DNA of 64,000 bases. It comes from Sulfurimonas sp. Its GTDB lineage: Bacteria; Campylobacterota; Campylobacteria; Campylobacterales; Sulfurimonadaceae. The DNA lies in NCBI RefSeq assembly GCF_041583195.1, contig NZ_JBFHGL010000004.1:1-64000 (forward strand). The letters run 5' to 3'. A program made the translations under genes and the position numbers. This document shows positions 54,944-63,248 of the stretch, in pieces. The first letter of the stretch is position 1. The number at the start of each line of letters is the position of its first letter. A model generated the notes under the pieces. It was not told where the DNA came from. It saw only the letters and a list, made by a program, of their open reading frames with translations, and did no database searches.

Positions 54944-55023
54944 AACATCCTCCTCATGTATACATTGTTCACAATGATAACACAAAAAATAAAAGCTTAA
55001 AATAAAAAAAATATATTAAATGA

Positions 55024-55040
55024 TATAATCTAGAATTATA
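55024..55040. promoter_or_regulatory. Palindromic -10 region upstream of aldehyde dehydrogenase
   Basis: TATAAT, CTAGA, ATTATA at 55024-55040 makes a 17-base palindrome in which the plus-strand TATAAT is a good -10 for the gene at 55063 and the other arm reads TATAAT toward the small minus-strand gene. A divergent promoter pair is a reasonable reading. Confidence 0.4.
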
Positions 55041-55062
55041 CAAATTATTTTAAGGTAAGTTT

Positions 55063-56481
55063 ATGAACAGTGCAAAGATTTTTTTTGGATCAGAGGAAGC
55101 TACAAAAGATTCTCTAAGTGAGAGAAAAAGCCCATATAATCAAAGGGTTGTTTCATATGCACCCGTTTGTAATGCAGAAGATACAAAAAAAGCTCTAAAC
55201 ATTGCAAAGGCTGCAACTAAAGCTGCAAAAGTATCTACACTCTCTCAAAGATGTAACTGGCTTTTAGATGTAGCTAATAACTTGGCTATTAACAAAGAAG
55301 ATATAGCTATGACTATAACGGATGAGGTTGGAAAGCCTTTGGCATTTTCCCGCGTAGAAGTGGATCGTGCTATTGAGACTCTTACACTAAGTGCTGAGAC
55401 TATGCGTACAATGGGTGGTGAGACGATAAATACCGATGCTATGGCTAGCGGTAAAAAAACTATGAGTTTTTTCCGCCGTGAACCTGTCGGTGTTGTAGCT
55501 GCGATCACGCCTTTTAATTTCCCGCTAAATCTTGTTGCTCATAAGCTTGGTCCTGCACTGGTTGCAGGTAATACAGTTGTATTAAAACCAACACCAGAAG
55601 CACCATTAACTGCTTATAAATTTGCAAAACTGTTTATTGAGAGCAGGTTTGCAGTAAAAGATGCTCTTAGTGTAGTCTACGGAGATGTAGAAGTTGGCTC
55701 GACACTAGTAAGTTCAGATATTCCACGTGTAATTAGTTTTACTGGAAGTGTACCTGTAGGGGAGATCATTACAAGAAGTGCAGGTATTAAAAAAATAGGA
55801 TTGGAACTTGGCGGAAATGCAGCAACTTATATAGATAAATCAGCTGATCTTGATCTTGCAGCGAGCAGATGTGCATTAGGTGCATTTGTGAATTCAGGTC
55901 AAGTATGTATAAGCTTACAGCGTATATATGTAGATGCAGAGGTTTACGATGAGTTTGCATCGAAAATAGCACAGGAGACTAAAAAGCTTAAAGTTGGAAG
56001 CCCGTATGATGAAGAGACTTTTATGGGACCACTTATAGATGAAGAAGCATGTAATAGAGCACTAGGCTGGGTTCAAAGTGCTATAGACGAAGGTGCACGT
56101 GCACTGCTTGAACCTAAAGTTGAAGGTAGAATGTTTTATCCTTGTGTTATGGCAGATGTGCGCGATGATATGGCAATAGTTTGTGAAGAGGTATTTGCTC
56201 CAATCGTTTCTCTTGTGAAAGTTGATGGTTTTGATGACGCACTTCCTAGAATGAACAACTCTCCTTATGGACTGCAATTCTCTGTATTTACAAACAATTT
56301 AAAATTAACAAACCGCGCTATAGATGAACTTGAAGCAGGTGGAGTTGTTATAAACGATATGCCTACACTTCGTTTTGACATACAACCTTATGGCGGTGTA
56401 AAACTAAGCGGAGTAGGACGTGAGGGTCCTAAATTTGCTATAGAAGAGATGACAGAGATAAAAAGTATTGTTATCTGCTAA
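55063..56481 (+). CDS. NAD(P)-dependent aldehyde dehydrogenase
   Basis: A 472-residue enzyme of the aldehyde dehydrogenase superfamily. The catalytic Cys lies in NSGQVCISLQRI, the Glu in LELGGNA, and the cofactor phrases ITPFNFPLNLVAHKLGPAL and FTGSVPVGEII are intact. The C-terminal end YGGVKLSGVGREGP is typical of lactaldehyde and glyceraldehyde-3-phosphate (GapN-like) branches. The substrate aldehyde is not determined. The next gene encodes an HD-GYP-like protein, with no obvious functional tie. Confidence 0.9.
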   Translation: MNSAKIFFGSEEATKDSLSERKSPYNQRVVSYAPVCNAEDTKKALNIAKAATKAAKVSTLSQRCNWLLDVANNLAINKEDIAMTITDEVGKPLAFSRVEVDRAIETLTLSAETMRTMGGETINTDAMASGKKTMSFFRREPVGVVAAITPFNFPLNLVAHKLGPALVAGNTVVLKPTPEAPLTAYKFAKLFIESRFAVKDALSVVYGDVEVGSTLVSSDIPRVISFTGSVPVGEIITRSAGIKKIGLELGGNAATYIDKSADLDLAASRCALGAFVNSGQVCISLQRIYVDAEVYDEFASKIAQETKKLKVGSPYDEETFMGPLIDEEACNRALGWVQSAIDEGARALLEPKVEGRMFYPCVMADVRDDMAIVCEEVFAPIVSLVKVDGFDDALPRMNNSPYGLQFSVFTNNLKLTNRAIDELEAGGVVINDMPTLRFDIQPYGGVKLSGVGREGPKFAIEEMTEIKSIVIC

Positions 56482-56511
56482 AGGTATGGCTTTTGGCTAA
56501 AAGGGGTAGTT

Positions 56512-57474
56512 ATGATAACCAAGGTACAAAAAAAACTACGCTATGATGTAGATTTTAACAAACTAGATCTCGAACTTATAGAGATAGATACAGTTATACC
56601 ATATAACATGTATATAAGACAAGATGACGGTTATGTGATCATTGTTAAAGCCGGTACACTAATTGATGAAAAAGTATATAAAATATTACTTGGTCACAAC
56701 ATATACATATCACGAAAAGATCGTGGCAAAGAGAATATGCAGTGTAAAAATATTCTTGAATATATATCTGCTGCCAAGGATGACTCTAACTACTGCATAA
56801 AACTTCTTTACAAGATGAACGATAAGTTTTTTGAAAAATTTTTAAATTCAAAAAATTATAACCTTGATCCTGAAGATGTAGACGGTTTGGTAAAAAGTAT
56901 AGTACTGTTAGTAAGACATAATATTGGATTTGTAAAAGATAATATGGTCAATTTTAGAAATGACAGTGATCTAGCTCATCACTCTTTACATGTATGTATA
57001 TATGCGGTAAATTTAGGAGCAGTACTCGGTTTAAATGATCAGCAGTTATTGGATTTGGGAATCGCGGGTTATATTCAAGATTTAGGTCTAAAAAAGATTG
57101 ATAACAGTGTGGTATCAAAAGATTCACCTCTATCTAAAGAAGAGGTTGAAAGTATACACAGACATACAATATTAAGTGTACAAATTGCTCAACATAATAA
57201 AATTCATAGACCTGATATTATAGATGCAATAAGGCATCATCATGAAAATTATGATGGGAGTGGATATCCTGATCAGTTAAATTCTGATCATATAAGTAAA
57301 TATGCTGCAATACTCTCCATATGCGATGTATTCGATGCTTTAACAAGTGTTAGACCTTACAGGGAAGGAAAAACCAGTTTTGAAGCACTCACTTTTATGA
57401 TGAAAGATCCAAGTATGATGCATAGATTTAATCATCAGTATATAAAGGTATTTATTAGAACGCTACTTAAGTGA
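56512..57474 (+). CDS. HD-GYP-type protein with altered HD motif
   Basis: A 320-residue protein with an N-terminal domain (about 1-140) of unknown type and a C-terminal HD-GYP domain of the c-di-GMP phosphodiesterase family. HHSLHVCIYAV, RHHHENYDGSGYPD, and DVFDALTSVRPYREG are intact, but the usual HD of the metal site reads QD (GYIQDLGLKK). One metal ligand is therefore missing, and it may be a weak phosphodiesterase or a c-di-GMP receptor. It lies directly upstream of the cytochrome block and ends at a terminator. Confidence 0.85.
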   Translation: MITKVQKKLRYDVDFNKLDLELIEIDTVIPYNMYIRQDDGYVIIVKAGTLIDEKVYKILLGHNIYISRKDRGKENMQCKNILEYISAAKDDSNYCIKLLYKMNDKFFEKFLNSKNYNLDPEDVDGLVKSIVLLVRHNIGFVKDNMVNFRNDSDLAHHSLHVCIYAVNLGAVLGLNDQQLLDLGIAGYIQDLGLKKIDNSVVSKDSPLSKEEVESIHRHTILSVQIAQHNKIHRPDIIDAIRHHHENYDGSGYPDQLNSDHISKYAAILSICDVFDALTSVRPYREGKTSFEALTFMMKDPSMMHRFNHQYIKVFIRTLLK

Positions 57475-57506
57475 ATAAAGAATTATTAAAAGATGAGTTC
57501 TTTATT
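57474..57506 (+). terminator. Terminator after the HD-GYP gene
   Basis: AATAAAGAA (57474-57482) pairs with TTCTTTATT (57498-57506) across a 15-base loop, starting at the stop codon. It is A/T-rich but symmetrical, and separates the regulator from the cytochrome operon. Confidence 0.5.
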
Positions 57507-57559
57507 TAAAAATAAGAAAAAGTTATGTATAATCCGCAATTATTATAAAAGGTAGTTAT

Positions 57560-57910
57560 ATGAAAAAATTAATTTTAGCTTTATATATGGCTGTATTGTT
57601 TGTTTCTGATGGGTCTGCTCAAAGTCCAATAGCTGAAAATGGTAAGGGTATTTTTGAATCTAAAGGTTGTGCTTTATGTCACAAACAAGATATAGATACA
57701 GTTGGACCATCACTACAGAAAATTGCAACAGCATACTTAGGTAAAGAGGCTTCTCTACTAAGCTATCTTAGAGGTCAAGGGGCACCGATAGTTGAACCTG
57801 CACGTGCTCCTGTTATGAATCCTCAATTAGTGAAAATCAGAGCACTGTTTGATGAAGATATGCAAGCTTTAGCTACATATATAATCTCGGCTAACGATAG
57901 ACCATTTTAA
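57560..57910 (+). CDS. Periplasmic monoheme cytochrome c
   Basis: A 116-residue secreted cytochrome with a signal peptide (about 1-20, ending SAQ) and one heme motif CALCH near residue 38. A candidate Met axial ligand is in ARAPVMNPQ. The size and the LATYIIS end match class I c5/c551 carriers. It is the first gene of the cytochrome block and would shuttle electrons in the periplasm, perhaps between the bc1 complex and the multiheme proteins that follow 15 bases later. Confidence 0.9.
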   Translation: MKKLILALYMAVLFVSDGSAQSPIAENGKGIFESKGCALCHKQDIDTVGPSLQKIATAYLGKEASLLSYLRGQGAPIVEPARAPVMNPQLVKIRALFDEDMQALATYIISANDRPF

Positions 57911-57925
57911 AAATAAAGGCAAAAA

Positions 57926-59131
57926 ATGAAATATATTAGTTCTTATGTTGCAAGCTTTGCAATTATTTTATTGCTAGGATCTGTTAATATGTTTGCAGCA
58001 GAAGTTCCAGTTAAAGAGAGAGTTTTAACCGAAAGTGAAAAGTTTTACGGAACTGAATTAAGATCAGGTAAAAAAACTGTCCATCCACCATTTGAATGGG
58101 GTGACTGTACAGTCTGTCATACTGATGCAAAGGGTGAAGATGGACTTATTATGGATCCACCTGATTTGTGTTCTATGTGTCATGAAGCTAAAGACAATAA
58201 AAAATTTATACATGGGCCGGTTGCTGCTGGTGCATGTACTGCATGTCACGATCCTCATGAGTCTGAGAACGCGAAACTTTTAGTTGCTTCAAGTATAAAT
58301 GAACTTTGTACATCATGTCACCAAGCTAAGGATGAGTTTTTACATAAAACTAAAAATATTCACCCTCCGGTAAAAGATCAGTGTACAAACTGTCATGATC
58401 CACATACTGAAGATCACCTATACCAGTTAAAAGCAGATGGTAAAAAAGATCTTTGTGTTATGTGTCACGTTGACAAAGAGGTTTGGACAAGTACTGTTAC
58501 AGATAAACATGGAGCACTAGATAGACCAAGAAAATGTCTTGAGTGTCATGATCCGCATGGTTCAGAAAACCCTAAATTCTTGGTAAAAGATACATCTAAA
58601 GAACTTTGTTTGACATGTCATAGTGAGACATTAGTTACTGATGAGACAGGAACTAAAATTCAGAACATAGGAAAACATCTTGATAATAACCCGGATTGGC
58701 ATGGTCCAATTCTATGGGGTGACTGTGCAGCATGTCATAATCCGCATGGTTCCAACAATTTAAGAATGTTAAAGAAACCATTTCCTAGAACTTTTTATGA
58801 GAAGTTTGATGAAGATAACTATATATGTTTTGAGTGTCATGAAAAAGAGAAAATTCAAGATGAGTTTACAACAACTATGACAAATTTTAGAAATGGTGAC
58901 AAAAATATGCACTTCGTACATGTAAATAAAGACAAAGGGCGCTCTTGTCGTGCTTGTCATGATTTTCATGGTACAAAAGAGTATCCACACCATTTAAGAA
59001 AGAAAACGAAGTTTGGTAAAATTAATTTCCCAATTCGTTTTATTGAAACAGAAAATGGTGGTTCATGTGCACCGGCATGTCACGCTAGACGTCACTATGA
59101 TAAAGTAACACCTAAAATAAATTTAAAATAG
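57926..59131 (+). CDS. Multiheme cytochrome c, 11-12 hemes
   Basis: A 401-residue secreted protein with a signal peptide (about 1-24). Eleven CXXCH motifs are visible: CTVCH, CSMCH, CTACH, CTSCH, CTNCH, CVMCH, CLECH, CLTCH, CAACH, CFECH and CRACH. A final CAPACH is a CX3CH variant, so the heme count may be 12. Repeated CHDPH and CHNPHGS phrases mark the doubled CXXCH family. Such proteins act as periplasmic or surface electron relays. It is cotranscribed with the small cytochrome and the octaheme protein. Confidence 0.92.
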   Translation: MKYISSYVASFAIILLLGSVNMFAAEVPVKERVLTESEKFYGTELRSGKKTVHPPFEWGDCTVCHTDAKGEDGLIMDPPDLCSMCHEAKDNKKFIHGPVAAGACTACHDPHESENAKLLVASSINELCTSCHQAKDEFLHKTKNIHPPVKDQCTNCHDPHTEDHLYQLKADGKKDLCVMCHVDKEVWTSTVTDKHGALDRPRKCLECHDPHGSENPKFLVKDTSKELCLTCHSETLVTDETGTKIQNIGKHLDNNPDWHGPILWGDCAACHNPHGSNNLRMLKKPFPRTFYEKFDEDNYICFECHEKEKIQDEFTTTMTNFRNGDKNMHFVHVNKDKGRSCRACHDFHGTKEYPHHLRKKTKFGKINFPIRFIETENGGSCAPACHARRHYDKVTPKINLK

Positions 59132-59138
59132 TGTTTGT

Positions 59139-60167
59139 TTGAAACTGATATACATATTTATAATTCTACTTGCCGCTTCAAGCGGCAACGCAGAAAAACT
59201 AAGCTCATCTATAAACATAGTTCAACCTTTAAACAAAACACGATACATTGGTGAACATTGTACATTAGTTATTGATACTAATTTTAAACTAGCCGATAAG
59301 ATAGTAATAACACAAGAAAATAATATAACAACAACTATAGATATCAAAGCAGGTAAAGATACATACTGTAAGACAATCAAACTTCAACCTGCACAAAATT
59401 CTGTATATGTCCATTCCTACAAAGATGGAAAACTGGTGGATAAAGATGAACGTGATTTTTATTTTTTATCTGAGCTGTTTGAAGGTGTAGATGAAGATGA
59501 TGCAGTTGATTACGAATTAAGATACTACCATACAGATGAAAAAGAACAGAAGTGTAAGTCATGTCATAATATGACATCAAATGTTCCCACAAACGGTAAA
59601 GTATTTGAAGATGTTAAACAGACAACATGTTATGAGTGTCATAGTGGTATGTTAGATACAAAAAACACACATGCTCCTGCAGCCAACTGGTTATGTTTGG
59701 ATTGTCATAATGGGGAAGTCGGTGGTTATAATATGGTAGATGCTTCTGCTACAAAATATTTAGCCCCTGATCCAATATCTAAAACTTGTGGAACTTGTCA
59801 TGATACAGTTGATGATTGGCAGTTAAATAAATATGGACATGGACCAGTGGATAATGGAAGATGTGAGAGGTGTCATAACCCTCATGGTTCTGAAAACGAA
59901 TTTTTTCTTCGAAAACCTGTTTGGGATCTTTGTACAACATGTCATTTAGAAAAAGCAAAAGGGATGCATGTAATACCTGCGATTGGTTTTGGATCAAGAA
60001 CAAAAAGTGGTGGACATCCAACAAGAGATAGAAAAGATCCTTCTCGACCGGGAAGAGATCTTTACTGTAGTAGTTGTCATAATCCACATGGATCAAACGG
60101 TACAAAACTTCTAAGAATGAAAGGTTCCTTTGCTTTTGGTGTGTGTCAGAGATGCCATCCAAAATAA
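59139..60167 (+). CDS. Octaheme cytochrome c with N-terminal beta domain
   Basis: A 342-residue exported protein starting at TTG 59139. A signal peptide (about 1-18) precedes a domain of about 110 residues that lacks hemes and looks immunoglobulin-like (SINIVQPLNKTRYIGEHCTL). The C-terminal part carries eight heme motifs: CKSCH, CYECH, CLDCH, CGTCH, CERCH, CTTCH, CSSCH and CQRCH, several followed by NPHGS. A GC-rich palindrome lies within the signal-peptide codons. It is 7 bases after the 11-12-heme gene. The non-heme domain may dock to a partner. Confidence 0.9.
   Translation: MKLIYIFIILLAASSGNAEKLSSSINIVQPLNKTRYIGEHCTLVIDTNFKLADKIVITQENNITTTIDIKAGKDTYCKTIKLQPAQNSVYVHSYKDGKLVDKDERDFYFLSELFEGVDEDDAVDYELRYYHTDEKEQKCKSCHNMTSNVPTNGKVFEDVKQTTCYECHSGMLDTKNTHAPAANWLCLDCHNGEVGGYNMVDASATKYLAPDPISKTCGTCHDTVDDWQLNKYGHGPVDNGRCERCHNPHGSENEFFLRKPVWDLCTTCHLEKAKGMHVIPAIGFGSRTKSGGHPTRDRKDPSRPGRDLYCSSCHNPHGSNGTKLLRMKGSFAFGVCQRCHPK
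59170..59188 (+). repeat. GC-rich perfect palindrome in a signal-peptide region
   Basis: TTGCCGCTT and AAGCGGCAA are perfect inverted arms around one base. As RNA it folds as TTGCCGC, loop TTCAA, GCGGCAA, a 7-bp stem that is unusually GC-rich for this A/T-rich window and sits about 30 bases after the TTG start. It could tune translation or bind a protein. Confidence 0.4.
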
Positions 60168-60295
60168 ATCTCATATAACTTTTTTTAATAAATATGTTAC
60201 TTAATGTAACCAAAATGAAATAAAACAAAATAAAATTGAAATATTAAAAATTTTTATAATAAAAACTTAAGTTTATGATATACTTTTGGACATGA

Positions 60296-60318
60296 GTGTA
60301 TAACTATTTATTATACAC
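60296..60318 (+). promoter_or_regulatory. Inverted repeat in the leader of the tetraheme cytochrome
   Basis: GTGTATAA (60296-60303) and TTATACAC (60311-60318) are perfect arms around a 7-base loop, 22 bases upstream of the ATG and just before the AAGGAGAG ribosome site. A TATACT -10 candidate lies upstream near 60280. The repeat may be an operator or an mRNA-stabilising leader hairpin. Confidence 0.45.
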
Positions 60319-60339
60319 AATCATTTCAAGGAGAGATAA

Positions 60340-61113
60340 ATGATTAAAAAGAAACTGAGCATAGTCTTAGCAACATTAGTTCTAAGTGTTGGTTCTGCGT
60401 ATGCTGAAACTGTTGCAACTGCAGGTGGTGCATGGGCAGTTGATGGTACAATTGCTGGTACTCCACACGATTTAAGTGGTACAGTTGCCGGAGATAACGG
60501 TGAGATATGTGTATACTGTCATACGCCTCACGCCGCTAATACAGCTTTTGATGGTGCACCACTTTGGAATAAAAAAACTATGGCTGATACTACTAGTTTT
60601 CAGATGTATGGAGCTACGGCTACAAATACAGCTGGTAGTACTATTGCCGGTACTGCAACTTCACAAACACCTGAGAGTCCATCTTTAGCATGTTTAAGTT
60701 GTCATGATGGTGTAAGTGCGATTGATTCTATTGTTAATGCACCTGGTTCTGGAATGGGTAGCTTAATAGATGGTACTCCAACAACTATTACAGCAAATAC
60801 TACAGATGTTGATAATGGTAATATTGGTCAGGATTTAACTAACGATCACCCTGTATCTATTGTTTATACTGAGGGTACAGCTAGTTTAAGACTAAAAACT
60901 ACAACTTTAAATACTATCACTGGTGGTGGTGACTGGGTTGGGGCATCTACTGTTGGAGACCTGCTTCGCGGTCCTGGTAAAGATATGGTTGAGTGTGGTA
61001 GCTGTCACGATCCGCATAATGGTTATGCATCAGATCAAGGAGGAACTCAGGTTAATTACCTTCGTAGAACAAATGCAGGAAGTCAGCTTTGTCTAGGCTG
61101 TCACGCTAAATAA
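60340..61113 (+). CDS. OmcE-like tetraheme cytochrome c, candidate filament subunit
   Basis: A 257-residue exported protein with a signal peptide ending AYA (1-22). Four heme motifs lie at residues 57-61 (CVYCH), 118-122 (CLSCH), 219-223 (CGSCH) and 251-255 (CLGCH). The whole protein has exactly eight Cys and exactly eight His (43, 61, 64, 122, 170, 223, 226, 255), enough for four bis-histidine hemes with none left over. The PHDLS...ICVYCHTPHAA opening, the Gly/Thr/Ala-rich body and the tetraheme count resemble OmcE-type cytochromes that polymerise into extracellular nanowires. It has its own leader and a strong terminator, suggesting high separate expression. Filament formation is inference. 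Confidence 0.8.
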   Translation: MIKKKLSIVLATLVLSVGSAYAETVATAGGAWAVDGTIAGTPHDLSGTVAGDNGEICVYCHTPHAANTAFDGAPLWNKKTMADTTSFQMYGATATNTAGSTIAGTATSQTPESPSLACLSCHDGVSAIDSIVNAPGSGMGSLIDGTPTTITANTTDVDNGNIGQDLTNDHPVSIVYTEGTASLRLKTTTLNTITGGGDWVGASTVGDLLRGPGKDMVECGSCHDPHNGYASDQGGTQVNYLRRTNAGSQLCLGCHAK

Positions 61114-61117
61114 AAAT

Positions 61118-61150
61118 AAAACAAGTGGATAGGAGAGATCCACTTGTTTT
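61118..61150 (+). terminator. Strong intrinsic terminator after the tetraheme cytochrome
   Basis: AAAACAAGTGGAT (61118-61130), loop AGGAGAG, ATCCACTTGTTTT (61138-61150) is a perfect 13-bp stem with a T-tail, 4 bases after the stop codon. It insulates the cytochrome gene from the NHL gene and would allow the subunit to be made in excess. Confidence 0.9.
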
Positions 61151-61209
61151 AACTTCATTAGTTTTTTTATGTAAATATACTAATACTATATAAATCTCAA
61201 AGGTCCTGC

Positions 61210-62292
61210 ATGATGAAAGCTATTCTCCCTCTTTTTGCCTTAATAATTGCTATTTTATTTCAAGGATGCACCACTAAAGCTCCAAAACCAAAACAGACTA
61301 TAGTATTTCCATCTTATCCTGAAGAACCAAGAATATTATACTTAGACACATATAGAGGTGGACTTGAAGAAAAAGAATATAATGCATTTGATGTTTTTAT
61401 AGGTGAAGAAAAAATAGATAGAGCGCAGTCAAATATAATTAAACCATATGGGGTTGGGCTACTTAATGGCAAAGTATATGCAGTTGACACGGGTTCTAAA
61501 TTAGTATTTGTAATGGATGAAAAAACAAGAGAACTGGATTTGATAGGTACAAGTGCAGTAGGGAGTTTGAGCGCGCCGGTATCTATAGCATTTGATGCTA
61601 ATAATACTATATACGTTAGTGATTCAAGACAAAAAAGGATACTAGGATACGATAGTCAGGGTAAATTAAAGTATTCACTTGGAGATAGGCTTGAGTTTGC
61701 AAGACCAACCGGTATTGCAATAAATAAAAGTTTAAATCGACTTTATGTAGTAGATACAAAAGCACATCATTTTAAAGCTTATGAGCTTAGCACTAAAAAA
61801 CATCTTTTTACTGTGGGTAAACGCGGAAAAGGTGATGGAGAATTTAACTTTCCTACTAATGTTGCAGTAGATCAAAGAAATGGTCATGTAGTTGTAGTGG
61901 ATACTCAAAATTTTCGTGTTCAAATTTTTGATCAAGACGGAAATTTTATAAGCAAATTTGGAAGTATTGGTAATAAGTCTGGTACTTTTGCCAGACCTAA
62001 AGGGGTTGGCATAGACAGTGACGGTAATATCTACGTTGCAGACGGTGCTTTTAACAATATTCAAATATTCGATGAAACTGGTACAAAATATCTCATGTAT
62101 TTTGGTGGAGCAGGATATACAGAAACAAGGTTTCGTTTGATAGCAGGTATGTATATTGATGAAAATGACAAAATAGTAGTAGCAGACGGATTTAGCGGTA
62201 GGGTGCAAACTTTTCAATATTTGAGTGAAAAATGGAAAAAAGAAAATCAACAGAAATACAAAGAGCTTAAAGAATTTAAGCCAGAGATGTAA
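61210..62292 (+). CDS. NHL-repeat beta-propeller lipoprotein
   Basis: A 360-residue lipoprotein with lipobox ILFQGC (Cys near residue 20) and six NHL-type blades (about 70-345), for example PKGVGIDSDGNIYVADGAF and PTNVAVDQRNGHVVVVD. NHL propellers are protein-interaction platforms. Genes for NHL proteins recur next to multiheme cytochrome genes in metal-reducing bacteria, where their role is not settled. Here it may help secretion or assembly of the tetraheme cytochrome. The start is ATG 61210 or ATG 61213. It lies 19 bases before the PPIase gene. Confidence 0.88.
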   Translation: MMKAILPLFALIIAILFQGCTTKAPKPKQTIVFPSYPEEPRILYLDTYRGGLEEKEYNAFDVFIGEEKIDRAQSNIIKPYGVGLLNGKVYAVDTGSKLVFVMDEKTRELDLIGTSAVGSLSAPVSIAFDANNTIYVSDSRQKRILGYDSQGKLKYSLGDRLEFARPTGIAINKSLNRLYVVDTKAHHFKAYELSTKKHLFTVGKRGKGDGEFNFPTNVAVDQRNGHVVVVDTQNFRVQIFDQDGNFISKFGSIGNKSGTFARPKGVGIDSDGNIYVADGAFNNIQIFDETGTKYLMYFGGAGYTETRFRLIAGMYIDENDKIVVADGFSGRVQTFQYLSEKWKKENQQKYKELKEFKPEM

Positions 62293-62311
62293 GAATAAGT
62301 AAGGGTATAAA

Positions 62312-63241
62312 GTGAGAGTATTATTTTTGTTGTTCTTAGCGACAATATTATTATCAAAAGATGTATATTTACCGGAAAACACCGTAGCTATTGTTAATGG
62401 AATAGCAATTTCTGAGGATGAATTAAACAGAGAAGTAACGAAACTAATACCTCGTTCATATGTACACACAACAGTAGATGAAAAAAAGAGAAACAGCTTA
62501 AAAGAGAAGGCATTAGATACTTTAATAAAAAAAACGCTTATGTATGATCATGCAATTAAAAGCAATATAACAGCTAGTGACGAGGAAATTAAATCTCAAT
62601 TATCTGTAATAGTAAATAGATACAGTTCGGCTGAACTTTTCAATAAAGCATTAATAGAATCAAACTTTACAGTTGACACGCTAAAAAGCTCAATAAAAAA
62701 AGATGTAATACTTAATAAGTTGTATAAAAAAGAGATAGAGTTTATACTAAGTGATGAAGAACTTAAAAATAACTATGAAAAAAACAAGCACAAGTTTCTT
62801 GAACCTGAGAAAATCAGAGTTAGCCTGATCTATATAAAAAATGATCCACAAGATCCAAAAGGAAAAGAAAAAGCGATAAAAAAGGCAAAAGAAGCAGAAA
62901 AAATGTTAGCAGATGGTGAAAACTTTGAATATGTTGCACAAACTTATTCAGATGATCCCACGCGTGTTATGGGTGGAGACCTGGGCTTTATCCATAGGGG
63001 AAGATTGCATCCATCTATTGAAGATATAGCCTTTTCACTCGACATAAACAAAGTAAGTAATGTTATTGTAAACGATATAGGGTATTTTATTGTAAAGGTA
63101 AAAGAAAAAAAGAAGCAAAACCAACTAGCATTTGAAACTGTTAAAGATAGCTTGGGAAAAAAATTAAAAAACAAAGAAGAGGATCTGCGAAAGGACAAAT
63201 TACTTAAAAGGTTAATGCTTAAAGCGGTAATAATCAAGTAG
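62312..63241 (+). CDS. Periplasmic parvulin-type prolyl isomerase
   Basis: A 309-residue SurA/PpiD-like chaperone. A signal peptide (about 1-16) precedes an N-terminal helical chaperone domain (AIVNGIAISEDELNREV and onward) and a PpiC-type rotamase domain (about 165-270) with GGDLGFIHRGRLHPSIEDIAF. The start is GTG 62312 with AAGGG upstream. It could fold the multiheme cytochromes or the outer-membrane protein encoded next. It is 7 bases upstream of the truncated last gene. Confidence 0.9.
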   Translation: MRVLFLLFLATILLSKDVYLPENTVAIVNGIAISEDELNREVTKLIPRSYVHTTVDEKKRNSLKEKALDTLIKKTLMYDHAIKSNITASDEEIKSQLSVIVNRYSSAELFNKALIESNFTVDTLKSSIKKDVILNKLYKKEIEFILSDEELKNNYEKNKHKFLEPEKIRVSLIYIKNDPQDPKGKEKAIKKAKEAEKMLADGENFEYVAQTYSDDPTRVMGGDLGFIHRGRLHPSIEDIAFSLDINKVSNVIVNDIGYFIVKVKEKKKQNQLAFETVKDSLGKKLKNKEEDLRKDKLLKRLMLKAVIIK

Positions 63242-63248
63242 TAATTAA

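Noticed and set aside
61732-62469. 245-residue minus-strand frame opposite the NHL and PPIase genes
   Set aside because: Both plus-strand proteins have clear domains, and the antisense frame is low-complexity, rich in Phe, Ile and Ser, as shadows of A/T-rich genes are.
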